Source of the DNA: Pseudomonas serboccidentalis
GTDB lineage: Bacteria; Pseudomonadota; Gammaproteobacteria; Pseudomonadales; Pseudomonadaceae
Length of the DNA: 64,000 bases
Reading direction: 5' to 3'
Assembly: GCF_028830055.1 (NCBI RefSeq)
Contig: NZ_CP101655.1
Coordinates: 3,978,553-4,042,552 of the forward strand
This document shows positions 37,758 to 49,863 of this stretch, in pieces; the stretch's first letter is position 1; the number at the start of each line of letters is the position of its first letter. The notes below the pieces were generated by a model. That model did not search any database. It saw nothing but the letters and a program-made list of their open reading frames with translations, and was not told where the DNA came from. The position numbers and the translations under genes are program-made.

Positions 37758-40388
37758 TTAGTCAGCCTTGGCTTTCGTGCGTTTGTCTTCAACGGTCCAC
37801 TTGCCACCGTCGTAGAACGCTTTCCAGCCGGTAGGCTTGCCGTCGACCTCGGTCTGCACGTATTGCTCTTTGGTCTTGCGGCTGTAGCGGATGACCGCTG
37901 GCAGACCATCAGGATCCTTCTGCGGCGCATCGCACAGGAAGTGATACTTCGGATCGATCTCGTCCTTGTGCGGCAGAATCTCGATCACCAGCGGAGCACG
38001 GGTCTCGCGGTTTTTCGGGAACTGACTGGCCGCCAGGAACAGACCGGAAGCACCGTCGCGCAGGATGTAGGTGTCGTTGACCTTCTCGCATTTGAGCTCA
38101 GGCATCTTCACCGGATCCATCTTCGGCGGTGCCGCATCACCGCTCTTCAGCAGTTTGCGGGTGTTCTTGCAGGTCGGGTTGGTGCAACCAAAGAACTTGC
38201 CGAAACGGCCGGTCTTGAGCTGCATCTCGCTGCCACACTTGTCGCATTCCAGGCTCGGGCCTTCATAGCCCTTGATGCGGTAGTTGCCCTCTTCGATTTC
38301 GTAGCCAGCGCAATCCGGGTTGTTACCGCAGATGTGCAGCTTGCGCTTCTCGTCGAGCAGGTAGGCGTCCATCGCCGTGCTGCAGATCGGGCAGCGATGC
38401 TTGCCGCGCAGTACCAGCGATTCGGACTCGCCCTCGTCGTCCGCCGCAATCTCGTCGCCTGGCACCAGATTGACGGTGGCCTTGCAGCGCTCTTTCGGCG
38501 GCAGACTGTAACCCGAGCAACCGAGGAATACACCGGTCGATGCGGTACGGATCTGCATCGGACGGCCGCATGTGGTGCACGGAATGTCAGTCATGACCGG
38601 CTGATTGGCACGCATGCCGTTGTCCGGATTCTCCGCCACTTCAAGCTTCTTCTTGAAGTCGCCGTAGAACTCGTCCAGCACGTTCTTCCAGTCGCGCTCA
38701 CCCTGAGCCACGTCATCGAGGTTCTCTTCCATGCCGGCGGTGAAACCGTAGTCCATGAGGTTCGAGAAGCTCTCCGACAGACGCTCGGTGACGATGTCAC
38801 CCATCTTTTCCGAGTAGAAACGACGGTTGTGCAGGGTCACATAGCCGCGATCCTGAATGGTCGAAATGATCGCTGCATAGGTCGAAGGACGGCCGATGCC
38901 GCGCTTTTCCATTTCCTTGACCAGGCTGGCTTCGGAGTAACGCGCCGGCGGTTTGGTGAAGTGCTGGGACGGATCAAGCTTGATCAGCTTCATCACGTCG
39001 CCCTGTGCCATGTCCGGCAGAACGTCGTCATCGCCAGGCTTGGCGATCTGCGGCAGAACGCGGGTGTAACCGTCGAACTTGAGGATACGGCCCTTGGCAC
39101 GCAGCTCGAAGTCGCCAGCGGCCACGCTGACGGTGGTCGACAGGTATTGCGCCGGCAGCATCTGGCAAGCGAGGAACTGGCGCCAGATCAGCTCGTAGAG
39201 GCGCTCAGCATCACGCTCCATGCCCGCCAGCTTGCTCGGCGTGGTGTTGGCGTCGGAAGGACGAATCGCTTCGTGAGCCTCTTGCGCGCCTTCCTTGCTG
39301 CTGTAGACGTTTGGCGTTTCCGGCAGGTACTTCTTGCCGAACTCGTCTTCGATGTAGGTACGCGCCATCGCCACGGCGTCAGCCGAGAGGTTGGTCGAGT
39401 CGGTACGCATATAAGTGATGTAGCCGGCTTCGTACAAACGCTGGGCCATCATCATGGTTTTCTTCACGCCGAAACCCAGGCGGTTACTCGCGGCCTGCTG
39501 CAGGGTGGACGTGATGAACGGTGCCGACGGCTTGCTGCTGGTCGGCTTGTCTTCGCGCTTGACGATGCTGTAGCTGGAAGACTTGAGCTTCTCCAGCGCG
39601 GCCATGGCCTGGGCTTCGTTCAGCGGCTTGAAGGCTTCGCCCTTCTCACGCGCCACCTCGAAACGCACGGTCGAGCCCTTGGCGGTGCCAAGGTCGGCGT
39701 GCACTTCCCAGTACTCTTCCGGGTTGAACGCACGGATCTCGCGCTCACGCTCGACCACCAGCTTCACGGCAACCGATTGCACACGACCGGCCGACAGGCC
39801 ACGGGCAATCTTGGCCCACAGCAGCGGCGAGACCATGTAGCCCACGACGCGGTCGAGGAAACGACGCGCCTGCTGAGCATTCACACGATCGATGTCCAGC
39901 TCGCCCGGCTCGGAGAAGGCTTCCTGAATCGCCTTCTTGGTGATTTCGTTGAACACCACGCGCTTGTAGCGGCTGTCGTCACCACCGATGGCTTCGCGCA
40001 GGTGCCAGGCAATGGCTTCCCCCTCGCGATCCAAGTCGGTTGCGAGATAGATGGTGTCAGCATCCTTGGCGAGCCGGCGCAGCTCTTCGATGACCTTCTC
40101 TTTGCCCGGGAGGATCTCGTACTTGGCTTTCCAGCCATGATCGGGATCGACACCCATGCGCGAGACCAGTTGCTTGCGCGCCTTCTCTTTCGGCGTGAGC
40201 ACCGGCCCTTCGCCCGCGGCAGCCTTGCCGCGCTTGGCGGCCGGCTCTTTGCTGGCGCTAGCCGAACCGCTGGTGGGCAGGTCTCGGATATGGCCGATAC
40301 TCGACTTCACCACGTATTGGTTGCCCAGATACTTGTTGATGGTCTTGGCCTTAGCCGGGGATTCCACAATGACCAGCGATTTGCCCAT
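37758..40388 (-). CDS. topA: DNA topoisomerase I
   Basis: An 876-residue type IA topoisomerase that relaxes negative supercoils. The N-terminal TOPRIM domain opens with [14 protein letters not shown], and the catalytic tyrosine is the second Y of YITYMRTDS (about residue 325). Three C-terminal C4 zinc-finger repeats (CTTC..., CPIC..., CDKC...CTNPTC) precede a further C-terminal basic domain. A basic insert (residues about 44-60, [14 protein letters not shown]) in the TOPRIM region is typical of pseudomonads. The transcript ends at a strong hairpin. Confidence 0.98.
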   Translation of the reverse strand: MGKSLVIVESPAKAKTINKYLGNQYVVKSSIGHIRDLPTSGSASASKEPAAKRGKAAAGEGPVLTPKEKARKQLVSRMGVDPDHGWKAKYEILPGKEKVIEELRRLAKDADTIYLATDLDREGEAIAWHLREAIGGDDSRYKRVVFNEITKKAIQEAFSEPGELDIDRVNAQQARRFLDRVVGYMVSPLLWAKIARGLSAGRVQSVAVKLVVEREREIRAFNPEEYWEVHADLGTAKGSTVRFEVAREKGEAFKPLNEAQAMAALEKLKSSSYSIVKREDKPTSSKPSAPFITSTLQQAASNRLGFGVKKTMMMAQRLYEAGYITYMRTDSTNLSADAVAMARTYIEDEFGKKYLPETPNVYSSKEGAQEAHEAIRPSDANTTPSKLAGMERDAERLYELIWRQFLACQMLPAQYLSTTVSVAAGDFELRAKGRILKFDGYTRVLPQIAKPGDDDVLPDMAQGDVMKLIKLDPSQHFTKPPARYSEASLVKEMEKRGIGRPSTYAAIISTIQDRGYVTLHNRRFYSEKMGDIVTERLSESFSNLMDYGFTAGMEENLDDVAQGERDWKNVLDEFYGDFKKKLEVAENPDNGMRANQPVMTDIPCTTCGRPMQIRTASTGVFLGCSGYSLPPKERCKATVNLVPGDEIAADDEGESESLVLRGKHRCPICSTAMDAYLLDEKRKLHICGNNPDCAGYEIEEGNYRIKGYEGPSLECDKCGSEMQLKTGRFGKFFGCTNPTCKNTRKLLKSGDAAPPKMDPVKMPELKCEKVNDTYILRDGASGLFLAASQFPKNRETRAPLVIEILPHKDEIDPKYHFLCDAPQKDPDGLPAVIRYSRKTKEQYVQTEVDGKPTGWKAFYDGGKWTVEDKRTKAKAD

Positions 40389-40502
40389 GGATCAGAAAAT
40401 TCCTGAATTCTAGAAGTGAAAGGCGGTTGGCGCCTGACGCGGCACCGCTATATATAGTGGCTACAAGGTGAGGTCAAGCACAGGGTTCTGTGCGCACTCG
40501 CC

Positions 40503-40739
40503 TTATGCCTTGGAAAAAAGGCTCGGTTCGGCTTGCACCAAAGCAAAGCGTGGCACCTGCTCGCCGTCAACCTCGACCGACTCGACGAACATGCTCAAAG
40601 GGCGTACCCAGAAGCCGTAATCGCCATACAGGGCTTGGTAAAAGACCACTTCCTCTTCGGTCTCGGAATGCCGCGCAACACTGAATACGCGGTACTGCGG
40701 ACCTTTGTAATGTTGGTAGAGCCCAGGTTGTATCGGCAT
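40503..40739 (-). CDS. DUF1653 domain protein
   Basis: A 78-residue single-domain protein with the DUF1653 pattern: PGLYQHYKGPQYRV, a central HSETEEEVVFYQALYGDYGFWVRP stretch, and SMFVESVEVDG. The fold is small and beta-rich, and the function is unknown. The ATG at 40739 is preferred to an upstream TTG because GAGGG is placed about 8 bases before it. It lies between fadA and topA on the same strand as both. Confidence 0.85.
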   Translation of the reverse strand: MPIQPGLYQHYKGPQYRVFSVARHSETEEEVVFYQALYGDYGFWVRPLSMFVESVEVDGEQVPRFALVQAEPSLFSKA

Positions 40740-40792
40740 GCTTCGGCCCTCACTCAAATTTTTTCAAAATAAATACAAAAATAAATCCCAAA

Positions 40793-40820
40793 AACAAAAA
40801 CCGGGGCACTTGGCCCCGGC
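40793..40820 (-). terminator. terminator of fadBA
   Basis: On the minus strand CCGGGGC/GCCCCGG with a five-base loop is followed by TTTTTGTTTTTGG. It starts 18 bases after the fadA stop. Confidence 0.9.
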
Positions 40821-40837
40821 TTCCATCGACGAGACGC

Positions 40838-42028
<1,191 letters not shown>

Positions 42029-42042
42029 CTAGTTGGGGGCGC

Positions 42043-44190
42043 TTAACCGAAGAAGCTTTGGCCGTTCTTGGCCATTTCGCGCAGCTTCGCGGTCGGGTGG
42101 TACAGCGCGCCCAAATCAGCGTACTGGTCAGCCAGGGCAACGAACTCGGCAACACCGATCGAATCGATGTAGCGCAGCGCACCGCCACGGAATGGAGGGA
42201 AACCGATACCGTAGACCAGACCCATGTCGGCTTCGGCGGCGGTTTCAACGATGCCGTCTTCCAGGCAACGCACGGTTTCCAGGCACAACGGGATCATCAT
42301 CCAGTTGATGATGTCTTCGTCAGTGACTTCGCGCTGCTCGTAAACGATCGGCTTGAGCACTTCCAGCACCGACGGATCGGCGACTTTCTTCTGCTTGCCT
42401 TTCTTGTCGGCTTCGTAGGCGTAGAAGCCCTTGCCGTTCTTCTGGCCCAGACGCTTGGCTTCGTAAAGCACGTCGATGGCCGAGCGACGGTCATCCTTCA
42501 TGCGATCCGGGAAGCCTTCAGCCATGACGTCACGACCGTGGTGACCGGTGTCGATACCGACTACGTCCATCAGGTACGCCGGGCCCATCGGCCAGCCGAA
42601 TTTTTCCATGACCTTGTCGATACGGACGAAGTCCACACCGGCGCTGACCAGCTTGGCGAAACCGCCGAAGTACGGGAACAGAACGCGGTTGACCAGGAAG
42701 CCCGGGCAGTCGTTGACGACGATCGGGTTCTTGCCCATTTTCTTGGCGTAGGCAACGGTGGTTGCAATCGCCAGCTCGCTGGACTTCTCGCCACGGATCA
42801 CTTCCACCAGCGGCATCATGTGCACCGGATTGAAGAAGTGCATGCCGACGAAGTTTTCCGGACGCTTGAGGGCCTTGGCCAGCAGGCTGATGGAAATGGT
42901 CGAGGTGTTGGACGCGAGGATGGTGTCCTCTTTGACCTTGTCTTCGACTTCAGCCAGCACGGCTTGCTTGACCTTCGGGTTCTCGACCACGGCTTCTACA
43001 ACCAGGTCGACGTGACCGAAGTCGCCGTAGGACAGGGTCGGACGAATGCCGTTGAGCACTTCAGCCATTTTCGCGGCGGTCATGCGACCTTTGTCAACGC
43101 GGCCAACCAGCAGCTTGGCGGCTTCAGCCAGGCCCTGCTCGATACCGTGCTCGTTGATGTCCTTCATCAGGATCGGCGTACCTTTGGAGGCCGACTGATA
43201 GGCGATACCGCCACCCATGATGCCGGCGCCCAGTACGGCAGCCTGCTTCACGTCCTTGGCGATTTCGTCGTAGGCCTTGGCCTTTTTCTTCAGTTCCTGA
43301 TCGTTCAGGAACAGACCGATCAAGCTCTGCGCGGCAGAAGTCTTGGCCAGTTTGACGAAACCGGCGGCTTCGACTTCCAGCGCCTTGTCACGACCGAAGT
43401 TCGCGGCTTTCTGGATGGTCTTGATCGCTTCAACCGGCGCCGGGTAGTTCGGGCCAGCCTGACCGGCCACGAAACCTTTGGCGGTTTCGAAGGCCATCAT
43501 TTGTTCAATGGCGTTCAACTTGAGTTTTTCAAGTTTCGGCTGACGCTTGGCCTTGTAATCGAACTCGCCGGAGATAGCGCGCTTGATCAGTTCAAGGGCA
43601 GCTTCCTGCAGCTTCTCGGGAGCAACCACGGCGTCGACGGCGCTGACTTTCAGCGCGTCTTCAGGGCGGTTTTCCTTGCCGGCGGCAATCCACTCGATGG
43701 CGTTATCGACGCCGATCAGGCGCGGCAGACGCACGGTACCGCCGAAGCCTGGGTAGATGCCCAGTTTGACTTCCGGCAGGCCGATCTTGGCCTTGGTCGA
43801 CATGACGCGGTAGTCCGCTGCCAGGCACATTTCCAGACCGCCACCGAGGGCAATGCCGTTGATCGCAGCCACGGTCGGAACGTTGAGGTCTTCGAAATCG
43901 CTGAAGATCTTGTTGGCTTCGAGATTGCCAGCAACCAGCTCGGCATCCGGCAGCTTGAAGTTCTCGACAAATTCGGTGATGTCGGCGCCGACGATGAACA
44001 CGTCCTTGCCACTGCTGACGATCACGCCCTTGATCGAAGCATCTGCCTTGATGGTGTCCACGGCCTGACGCAGTTCGTTCAGGGTAAGACGGTTGAACTT
44101 GTTGACGGACTCACCCTTGAGGTCGAATTTCAATTCGACGATGCCACTTTCAAGAGCTTTAACCGTGATGGCTTTACCTTCGTAAATCAT
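42043..44190 (-). CDS. fadB: fatty acid oxidation complex alpha subunit (hydratase/dehydrogenase)
   Basis: A 715-residue multifunctional enzyme. The N-terminal crotonase domain ([20 protein letters not shown] and an oxyanion-hole [10 protein letters not shown]) hydrates enoyl-CoA. The central dehydrogenase has the NAD motif [16 protein letters not shown], and the C-terminal 3HCDH domains follow. The ATG at 44190 has GGAGATC 8 bases upstream and gives the standard family length; in-frame sequence extends further upstream but is not family-like. A PsrA-like site lies about 165 bases ahead. Confidence 0.97.
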   Translation of the reverse strand: MIYEGKAITVKALESGIVELKFDLKGESVNKFNRLTLNELRQAVDTIKADASIKGVIVSSGKDVFIVGADITEFVENFKLPDAELVAGNLEANKIFSDFEDLNVPTVAAINGIALGGGLEMCLAADYRVMSTKAKIGLPEVKLGIYPGFGGTVRLPRLIGVDNAIEWIAAGKENRPEDALKVSAVDAVVAPEKLQEAALELIKRAISGEFDYKAKRQPKLEKLKLNAIEQMMAFETAKGFVAGQAGPNYPAPVEAIKTIQKAANFGRDKALEVEAAGFVKLAKTSAAQSLIGLFLNDQELKKKAKAYDEIAKDVKQAAVLGAGIMGGGIAYQSASKGTPILMKDINEHGIEQGLAEAAKLLVGRVDKGRMTAAKMAEVLNGIRPTLSYGDFGHVDLVVEAVVENPKVKQAVLAEVEDKVKEDTILASNTSTISISLLAKALKRPENFVGMHFFNPVHMMPLVEVIRGEKSSELAIATTVAYAKKMGKNPIVVNDCPGFLVNRVLFPYFGGFAKLVSAGVDFVRIDKVMEKFGWPMGPAYLMDVVGIDTGHHGRDVMAEGFPDRMKDDRRSAIDVLYEAKRLGQKNGKGFYAYEADKKGKQKKVADPSVLEVLKPIVYEQREVTDEDIINWMMIPLCLETVRCLEDGIVETAAEADMGLVYGIGFPPFRGGALRYIDSIGVAEFVALADQYADLGALYHPTAKLREMAKNGQSFFG

Positions 44191-44353
44191 CAACTGATCT
44201 CCACGATATGGAAGCTGAACAGTACACGTCGGACGCAGGTAAATGGCTCGGCAGGACGCTTTTTCGTCGATGCTGACGCCAATCCACCCGGCACACCCGC
44301 CAACGCGATAGTCGGGATTCTGTAGGAGCAGTCTGTAAGACAAACGCTCAATT

Positions 44354-44367
44354 CATACGCCCGTTTG
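44354..44367 (-). promoter_or_regulatory. PsrA-like operator ahead of fadB
   Basis: The sequence CATAC-GCCC-GTTTG matches (C/G)AAAC-N4-GTTT(G/C) with one mismatch, and is read on the minus strand as CAAACGGGCGTATG. A possible -10 (TATGAA) overlaps it. The neighbouring 44191-44353 leader holds no other clear signal. Confidence 0.58.
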
Positions 44368-44639
44368 ATTTGGGTACGTCACCTTCACGGAATTTCCGAC
44401 AATTGTCAATCGCCCAAAATACGGGTTGAAATGCGACTTTGCGGTCACTTCCGTCGCACGCAGACCTGCAACACGGCGCTGCATGCAAAGCCATTCATAG
44501 AATCAATAGTTAGAAAAGTCGCCCTAATTCACAGCGGGCCTTGTTTAACAGGCTACGCTGGCTGGACTACAGGGAGATTCGCTGACCCCGTAACGTCGAG
44601 TCAGCGATAAAAACAGTTACCGGCCTGCCTGGCCACCCC

Positions 44640-44667
44640 GCCCGATGAATCATGTCGGGCTTTTTAT
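44640..44667 (+). terminator. orphan plus-strand terminator, possible small-RNA end
   Basis: GCCCGA (44640-44645) and TCGGGC (44655-44660) form a stem followed by TTTTTATT. The nearest plus-strand gene upstream is sulA, about 8 kb away, so this hairpin does not end a known gene. The T-tract is on the plus side only, which argues against service to the minus-strand gene at 44718. Confidence 0.7.
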
Positions 44668-44717
44668 TGCTCGTCTGCCGGACCCTCACCACCCTTGCAG
44701 TGGGAAAAGTCCGCGAG

Positions 44718-45155
44718 TCATGCCAGCGCTTTCAGAGTCGCATCAATATCCTGCAAAACCGCGGCTTCGCCCTTCTCGCCCCAGTACAAGGCGATCATCT
44801 GCTTGTCGGCCTCGACCTTGAACACATTGCCTGGCAACTTTTCGAAATGATTGAGCAGCGCCCGGTCTTCGCAGACTTCCTGCCATTGATTGACCCACAC
44901 CCCCGGCGACTTCTGCCAGTAGGTCCAGCACGCTGGCTGACTGCCACGGCGCGGTCGATGGTATTGCGCACACGGGCTGGGAGGCTCCTGAGACAGCCAG
45001 TGCGGCCATTCCTGAGGCGCCAGTTGCATGGCCAGCCCGATACGCCGCGCTTCCATGCGCAGGGCCATGCGGCCACTCTGCACGCGCGATGGACGCAACC
45101 ATGCCAATGGACTCAGGACCACCAGCAGGATTGACACCACTAACCAGACCGTCAT
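44718..45155 (-). CDS. membrane-anchored hypothetical protein (PA3016-like)
   Basis: A 145-residue protein with one N-terminal membrane segment (TVWLVVSILLVVLSPLAWL), followed by a soluble domain on the far side of a basic stretch (RPSRVQSGRMALRMEARR, suggesting an N-out/C-in topology). The C-terminal part has VNQWQEVCED and VEADKQMIALYWGEKGEAAVL. No known domain was recognised. Position next to fadBA and the universal stress gene matches PA3016 as I recall, which supports it as a real conserved gene. Confidence 0.75.
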   Translation of the reverse strand: MTVWLVVSILLVVLSPLAWLRPSRVQSGRMALRMEARRIGLAMQLAPQEWPHWLSQEPPSPCAQYHRPRRGSQPACWTYWQKSPGVWVNQWQEVCEDRALLNHFEKLPGNVFKVEADKQMIALYWGEKGEAAVLQDIDATLKALA

Positions 45156-45258
45156 ATCTCTACTCCCGACTTAAGGTGAGCGCATTGTGTCACTTTGGAA
45201 CCAATGCGCTTGAAACCAGCCATACTTAACAATATTGAACCGTCACGAGGAGCACCTC

Positions 45259-45696
45259 ATGCCCTACTCCCATATCCTGGTCGCCGTAGATCTGACCGAA
45301 GAGTGCGACCCTGTGATCCACCGCGCCCGAGAGCTGTCGGTGAGCAATGGCGCCAAGCTGTCGCTGGTGCATATCGTCGAACCGATGGCGATGGCGTTCG
45401 GTGGCGACGTGCCGATGGATCTGTCACAACTGCAACAACAGCAGTTCGATCAGGCCAAGGAGCGCATGGAGCGCCTGAAAGCCAAATACGCGGAGCTTGA
45501 AAGTGCCAACTGCCACCTGACCTATGGCCAGCCACGCCAGGAAATCCATCATTTCGCCAAGGAAAACCACTGCGACCTGATCGTGGTCGGCAGCCATGGC
45601 CGCCATGGTTTGGCGCTGTTGCTCGGGTCGACCGCCAATGATGTGCTGCACGGTGCACCTTGCGATGTACTGGCGGTACATCTGGTCAAACACTGA
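45259..45696 (+). CDS. uspA: universal stress protein UspA family
   Basis: A 145-residue single-domain Usp. It starts MPYSHILVAVDLTEE and ends with the ATP-binding-type motif VVGSHGRHGLALLLGSTANDVLHGAPCDVL, matching G-2x-G-9x-G(S/T). Such proteins support survival in stasis and respiratory stress. The ATG at 45259 has GAGGAG 6 bases upstream and is preferred over 45235. It ends at a perfect terminator. Confidence 0.94.
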   Translation: MPYSHILVAVDLTEECDPVIHRARELSVSNGAKLSLVHIVEPMAMAFGGDVPMDLSQLQQQQFDQAKERMERLKAKYAELESANCHLTYGQPRQEIHHFAKENHCDLIVVGSHGRHGLALLLGSTANDVLHGAPCDVLAVHLVKH

Positions 45697-45745
45697 AACG
45701 CTGCCACATTTGATCTGCATCAGCCTGCAGATCGCATTACATATG

Positions 45746-45782
45746 AAAAGCCCGGCGTTCATCACTGAACGCCGGGCTTTTT
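45746..45782. terminator. bidirectional terminator between uspA and ABC-F gene
   Basis: A perfect 16-base stem, AAAAGCCCGGCGTTCA and its complement, with a four-base loop. Flanking A and T runs serve both convergent genes. Confidence 0.96.
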
Positions 45783-45796
45783 CATGACTGGATCAG

Positions 45797-47719
45797 TCAG
45801 GCATCCAGCTCGGCCCAACGCTCCACCAGTGCATCCAGCTCAGCCTGCAACTGCTCCAGCGAAGCAATCACCTTGGCCGTCTCGGCCGGCGGCCGCTGAT
45901 AGAAACCGGCTTCGGCCATTTCAGCCTCGACGGCTGCGATCTGCTGTTCCTTGGCATCGATGTCGCCCGGCAACGCTTCCAGCTCACGCTGCAGCTTGTA
46001 GCTCAGCTTCTTCTTGGCCGCCGGCGCGGCAGCAGCAGGCGCAGCCACTGGCGCTGGCTCAGCGGTGACTACCGCCGAATTCAGGTCAGCCTTGCCCGAC
46101 TTGCTCTCGGTCACGCCCAGCAGACGCGGCGAGCCGCCCTGACGGATCCAGTCCTGATAACCACCGACGTATTCACGTACCTTGCCTTCACCTTCGAAGA
46201 CCAGGGTGCTGGTCACCACGTTGTCGAGGAATGCCCGGTCGTGGCTGACCATCAGCACGGTGCCGTTGAAGGTCAGCAGCACTTCTTCGAGCAGTTCGAG
46301 GGTTTCCACGTCGAGGTCGTTGGTCGGTTCGTCGAGTACCAGCAGGTTCGCCGGCTTGCTGAACAGTTTCGCCAACAGCAAGCGCGCACGCTCACCACCG
46401 GACAGCGCCTTGACCGGCGTGCGGGCACGCTGCGGGCTGAACAGGAAGTCACCGAGATAGCTCAGCACGTGGCGGCTCTGGCCGTCGATGTCGATGAAGT
46501 CGCGACCTTCGGCGACGTTGTCGATCACGGTCTTTTCCAGATCCAGCTGATGACGCAGCTGGTCGAAGTAGGCCACGTCGATCCGGGTGCCCTCTTCCAC
46601 TGTGCCGCTGGTCGGTTGCAGACCGTTGAGCATCAACTTGAGCAGGGTGGTCTTGCCGGTACCGTTGGCGCCGAGCAGGCCGATACGGTCGCCGCGCTGC
46701 AGGACCATCGAGAAGTCCTTGATCAGGTACGGACCGTCCGGGTGATGGAAGCTGACATTTTCCAGCACCATCACTTGCTTGCCGGACTTGTCGGCGGTTT
46801 CCAGCTGGATGTTGGCCTTGCCGGTGCGCTCGCGACGCTCGCTGCGCTCAACGCGCAGGGCTTTCAGGGCGCGAACACGGCCTTCGTTACGGGTCCGACG
46901 GGCCTTGATACCCTGGCGGATCCACACCTCTTCCTGAGCCAGACGCTTGTCGAACAGCGCGTTGGCGGTTTCTTCAGCGGCCAGCGCGGCTTCTTTGTGC
47001 ACCAGGAAGCTGGCGTAATCGCCGTTCCAGTCGATCAGGCCGCCGCGATCGAGTTCGAGGATGCGCGTGGCGAGGTTTTGCAGGAAAGAACGGTCGTGCG
47101 TGATGAACAGCACGGCGCCCTGGAAATCCTTCAGGGCTTCTTCGAGCCAGGCAATCGCACCGATGTCCAGGTGGTTGGTCGGTTCGTCGAGCAGCAGCAG
47201 ATCCGGTTCGGACACCAGCGCCTGCGCCAGCAGCACGCGACGACGCCAGCCGCCGGACAACTCGGCGAGGGTCTTGTCGGCCGGCAGTTGCAGGCGGCTC
47301 AAGGTGCTGTCGACCAGGGTCTGCAAGCGCCAGCCATCACGGGCTTCGAGGTCGTGCTGGACGTGCATCAGCTTGTCCAGATCGGCATCGGTGACGATGT
47401 TCTGGCTCAGGTGATGGTATTCGGCGAGCAAGGCGCCAACGCCGTCCAGGCCCTCGGCAACCACGTCGAACACGGTCCGCCCGTCGGCCACTGGCAATTC
47501 CTGCGGCAATTCGCCGATTTTCAGACCGGGGGCACGCCACACCGAGCCGTCATCGGGCTTCTGGTCGCCCTTGACCAGCTTCATCATGCTGGATTTGCCG
47601 GTGCCGTTGCGGCCGATGATGCACACCCGCTCACCACGGGCGATCTGCCAGGACACCTTGTCCAACAACGGCATCGCGCCGAATGCAAGGGACACATCGC
47701 TGAATTTGAGCAGGGTCAT
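45797..47719 (-). CDS. ABC-F family ATPase (Uup/YheS type)
   Basis: A 640-residue soluble protein with two ABC ATPase domains and no membrane part. Walker A motifs GRNGTGKSSMM and GANGTGKTTLL and signatures LSGGWRRRVLLAQAL and LSGGERARLLLAKLF are clear. The linker between domains is charged, and the C-terminal tail (from about residue 555) contains an Ala-rich stretch and a coiled coil, as in Uup. ABC-F proteins act on ribosomes or, for Uup, on precise transposon excision. The ATG at 47719 has GGAG 7 bases upstream. Confidence 0.93.
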   Translation of the reverse strand: MTLLKFSDVSLAFGAMPLLDKVSWQIARGERVCIIGRNGTGKSSMMKLVKGDQKPDDGSVWRAPGLKIGELPQELPVADGRTVFDVVAEGLDGVGALLAEYHHLSQNIVTDADLDKLMHVQHDLEARDGWRLQTLVDSTLSRLQLPADKTLAELSGGWRRRVLLAQALVSEPDLLLLDEPTNHLDIGAIAWLEEALKDFQGAVLFITHDRSFLQNLATRILELDRGGLIDWNGDYASFLVHKEAALAAEETANALFDKRLAQEEVWIRQGIKARRTRNEGRVRALKALRVERSERRERTGKANIQLETADKSGKQVMVLENVSFHHPDGPYLIKDFSMVLQRGDRIGLLGANGTGKTTLLKLMLNGLQPTSGTVEEGTRIDVAYFDQLRHQLDLEKTVIDNVAEGRDFIDIDGQSRHVLSYLGDFLFSPQRARTPVKALSGGERARLLLAKLFSKPANLLVLDEPTNDLDVETLELLEEVLLTFNGTVLMVSHDRAFLDNVVTSTLVFEGEGKVREYVGGYQDWIRQGGSPRLLGVTESKSGKADLNSAVVTAEPAPVAAPAAAAPAAKKKLSYKLQRELEALPGDIDAKEQQIAAVEAEMAEAGFYQRPPAETAKVIASLEQLQAELDALVERWAELDA

Positions 47720-47933
47720 GAGCTTCTCCAAAAACCGGGCGCGCATTCTACCTGAGTTAGGCCCTCAACAGGCCGGCAATTTGTCCGCTGAAGCACTCTG
47801 CACAACATTTGTTGCGAACTTGTGCTGCGAGACCGGCAAAGCTTTCGCCCGTTGCTGGCAAAAGGCTAAGCTACAGACAATTCAGTGCTGGCCGCGGCCG
47901 GTGCTTGTCATGATTTCTCTGCCCGGATGTCTC

Positions 47934-49862
47934 ATGCGCAGTCGCCTTTTCAGTGTCTTGTCCTGTTTGCTACTTACCGCCGCTGCCGCTCAATCCGCCC
48001 AGGCGGTGGACCTGTCCACCCAACGCCAGTATTACGATGAGGCCAAGCGCGCCCTGGCCAAGGGTGATACCGGCCCGTACTTCCGTTACAGCCAGGCCCT
48101 GGCCGATTACCCGCTGGAACCGTACCTGGCCTACGACGAACTGACCGCGCGTCTGAAGACCGCGAGCAACGCCGAGATCGAGAAATTTCTCGCCGAGCAC
48201 GGCGATCTGCCCCAGGCCAACTGGATGAAGCTGCGCTGGTTGCGCTGGCTCGCCGACCGTGGCGACTGGGCGACCTTCGTCAAGTATTACGACCCGAAAC
48301 TCAACTTCACTGAACTGGACTGCCTGAATGCGCAGTACCAGATCAGCAGCGGCCACAAGGCCGAGGGTTACGCCAACGCCGACAAACTGTGGCTGACCGG
48401 CAAATCGCAACCGGCCGCCTGTGACGGGCTGTTCGGGATCTGGGCCGCCGACGGCCAGTTGACCGAACAAAAACGCTGGGAGCGCACCAAACTCGCCGCC
48501 CAGGCGCGCAACTATCCACTGGCCAACAGTCTGGTCAACGGCCTGACCACCCTCGCCCCGCGCGGTCGTCTGCTGGTGGATGTGGCGCAGAAACCCGAGC
48601 TTCTCAATCAGCCATCGCGCTTTGCCCCGACCGACGAGCCGATGTCCGACGTGGTCAGTCTCGGCCTGCGTCGCCTCGCCCGTCAGGATCCGGACAAGGC
48701 CATGGCCCTGCTCGACGGTTATGCCAGCAGCATGCACTTCTCCCGTGACGAGAAAGTGGCGATCGCCCGGGAAATCGGCCTGACCCTGGCCCGGCGCTTC
48801 GACAGCCGCGCGCTGGACGTGATGACCAAATACGACCCGGAACTGCGCGACAACACCGTTTCCGAATGGCGTCTGCGTTTGCTGCTGCGTCTGGCCCGCT
48901 GGGACGATGCCTACCAGTTAACCCGTCGCCTGCCGCAGGATCTGGCGATCACCAACCGCTGGCGTTACTGGCAGGCCCGTAGCCTGGAACTGGCGCAGCC
49001 ACAGAACCCGGAAGCGCAGACGCTGTACAAGAATCTGGCAAAGGAACGCGACTTCTATGGCTTCCTGGCCGCCGACCGCTCGCAACTGCCTTACTCGCTG
49101 ATGAACAAGCCGCTGGTACTCAGTCAGGCGACCATCAACAAGGTGCGTAACACGCCTGGCGTGCGTCGCGCCCTGGAATTCCATGCCCGTGGGCAGATCG
49201 TCGACGGTCGCCGCGAGTGGTATCACGTCAGCCGCCATTTCAATCGTGAAGAAATGGTCGCCCAGGCCAAGCTGGCCTACGACCTGAAATGGTATTTCCC
49301 GGCCATCCGCACCATCAGTCAGGCGCAATACTGGGACGACCTGGACATCCGCTTCCCGATGGCGCACCGCGACACGCTCGTGCGTGAAGCCAAGACGCGT
49401 GGCCTGCATTCGAGCTGGGTGTTCGCCATCACTCGTCAGGAAAGCGCGTTCATGGACGACGCTCGCTCCGGCGTCGGCGCCAGCGGCCTGATGCAACTGA
49501 TGCCGGGCACCGCCAAGGAAACCGCGCGCAAATTCAGCATCCCGCTGGCCTCGCCGCAGCAAGTGCTCGATCCGGACAAGAACATCCAGCTCGGCGCCGC
49601 TTACCTGAGCCAGGTGCACAGCCAGTTCAACGGCAACCGCGTCCTCGCCTCTGCCGCCTACAACGCCGGCCCAGGCCGTGTGCGCCAGTGGCTGCGCGGC
49701 GCCGATCACCTGAGTTTCGACGTATGGGTGGAAAGCATCCCGTTCGACGAAACCCGCCAATACGTACAGAACGTGCTGTCGTACTCGGTGATCTACGGGC
49801 AGAAGCTCAATTCGCCGCAGCCGCTGGTGGATTGGCATGAGCGGTATTTTGATGATCAATAA
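47934..49862 (+). CDS. slt: soluble lytic murein transglycosylase
   Basis: A 642-residue periplasmic Slt70-type enzyme. The signal peptide MRSRLFSVLSCLLLTAAAAQ is followed by a long superhelical region and a C-terminal GH23 domain. The catalytic glutamate is E503 in TRQESAFMDDARSGVGASGLMQ, and SAAYNAGPGRVRQWL is also present. It cleaves the MurNAc-GlcNAc bond to give 1,6-anhydro ends, later processed by NagZ. An in-frame ATG at 47910 is possible but spoils the signal peptide. Confidence 0.96.
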   Translation: MRSRLFSVLSCLLLTAAAAQSAQAVDLSTQRQYYDEAKRALAKGDTGPYFRYSQALADYPLEPYLAYDELTARLKTASNAEIEKFLAEHGDLPQANWMKLRWLRWLADRGDWATFVKYYDPKLNFTELDCLNAQYQISSGHKAEGYANADKLWLTGKSQPAACDGLFGIWAADGQLTEQKRWERTKLAAQARNYPLANSLVNGLTTLAPRGRLLVDVAQKPELLNQPSRFAPTDEPMSDVVSLGLRRLARQDPDKAMALLDGYASSMHFSRDEKVAIAREIGLTLARRFDSRALDVMTKYDPELRDNTVSEWRLRLLLRLARWDDAYQLTRRLPQDLAITNRWRYWQARSLELAQPQNPEAQTLYKNLAKERDFYGFLAADRSQLPYSLMNKPLVLSQATINKVRNTPGVRRALEFHARGQIVDGRREWYHVSRHFNREEMVAQAKLAYDLKWYFPAIRTISQAQYWDDLDIRFPMAHRDTLVREAKTRGLHSSWVFAITRQESAFMDDARSGVGASGLMQLMPGTAKETARKFSIPLASPQQVLDPDKNIQLGAAYLSQVHSQFNGNRVLASAAYNAGPGRVRQWLRGADHLSFDVWVESIPFDETRQYVQNVLSYSVIYGQKLNSPQPLVDWHERYFDDQ

Positions 49863-49863
49863 T

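Noticed and set aside
37863..40406. 847-codon open frame antisense to topA
   Set aside because: Complete overlap with a well-supported topoisomerase gene and no recognisable domain.
42058..44325. 755-codon open frame antisense to fadB
   Set aside because: Same artefact; fadB motifs are all on the minus strand.
44365..44610. 81-codon plus-strand frame upstream of the orphan terminator
   Set aside because: No ribosome site, no family-like sequence, and Cys/His/Arg-rich composition; a non-coding RNA is more likely if anything is transcribed.
45797..47719. ABC-F gene considered as an antibiotic-resistance ribosome protection gene
   Set aside because: The linker and C-terminal coiled coil fit housekeeping Uup/YheS proteins, and the locus is conserved core genome.
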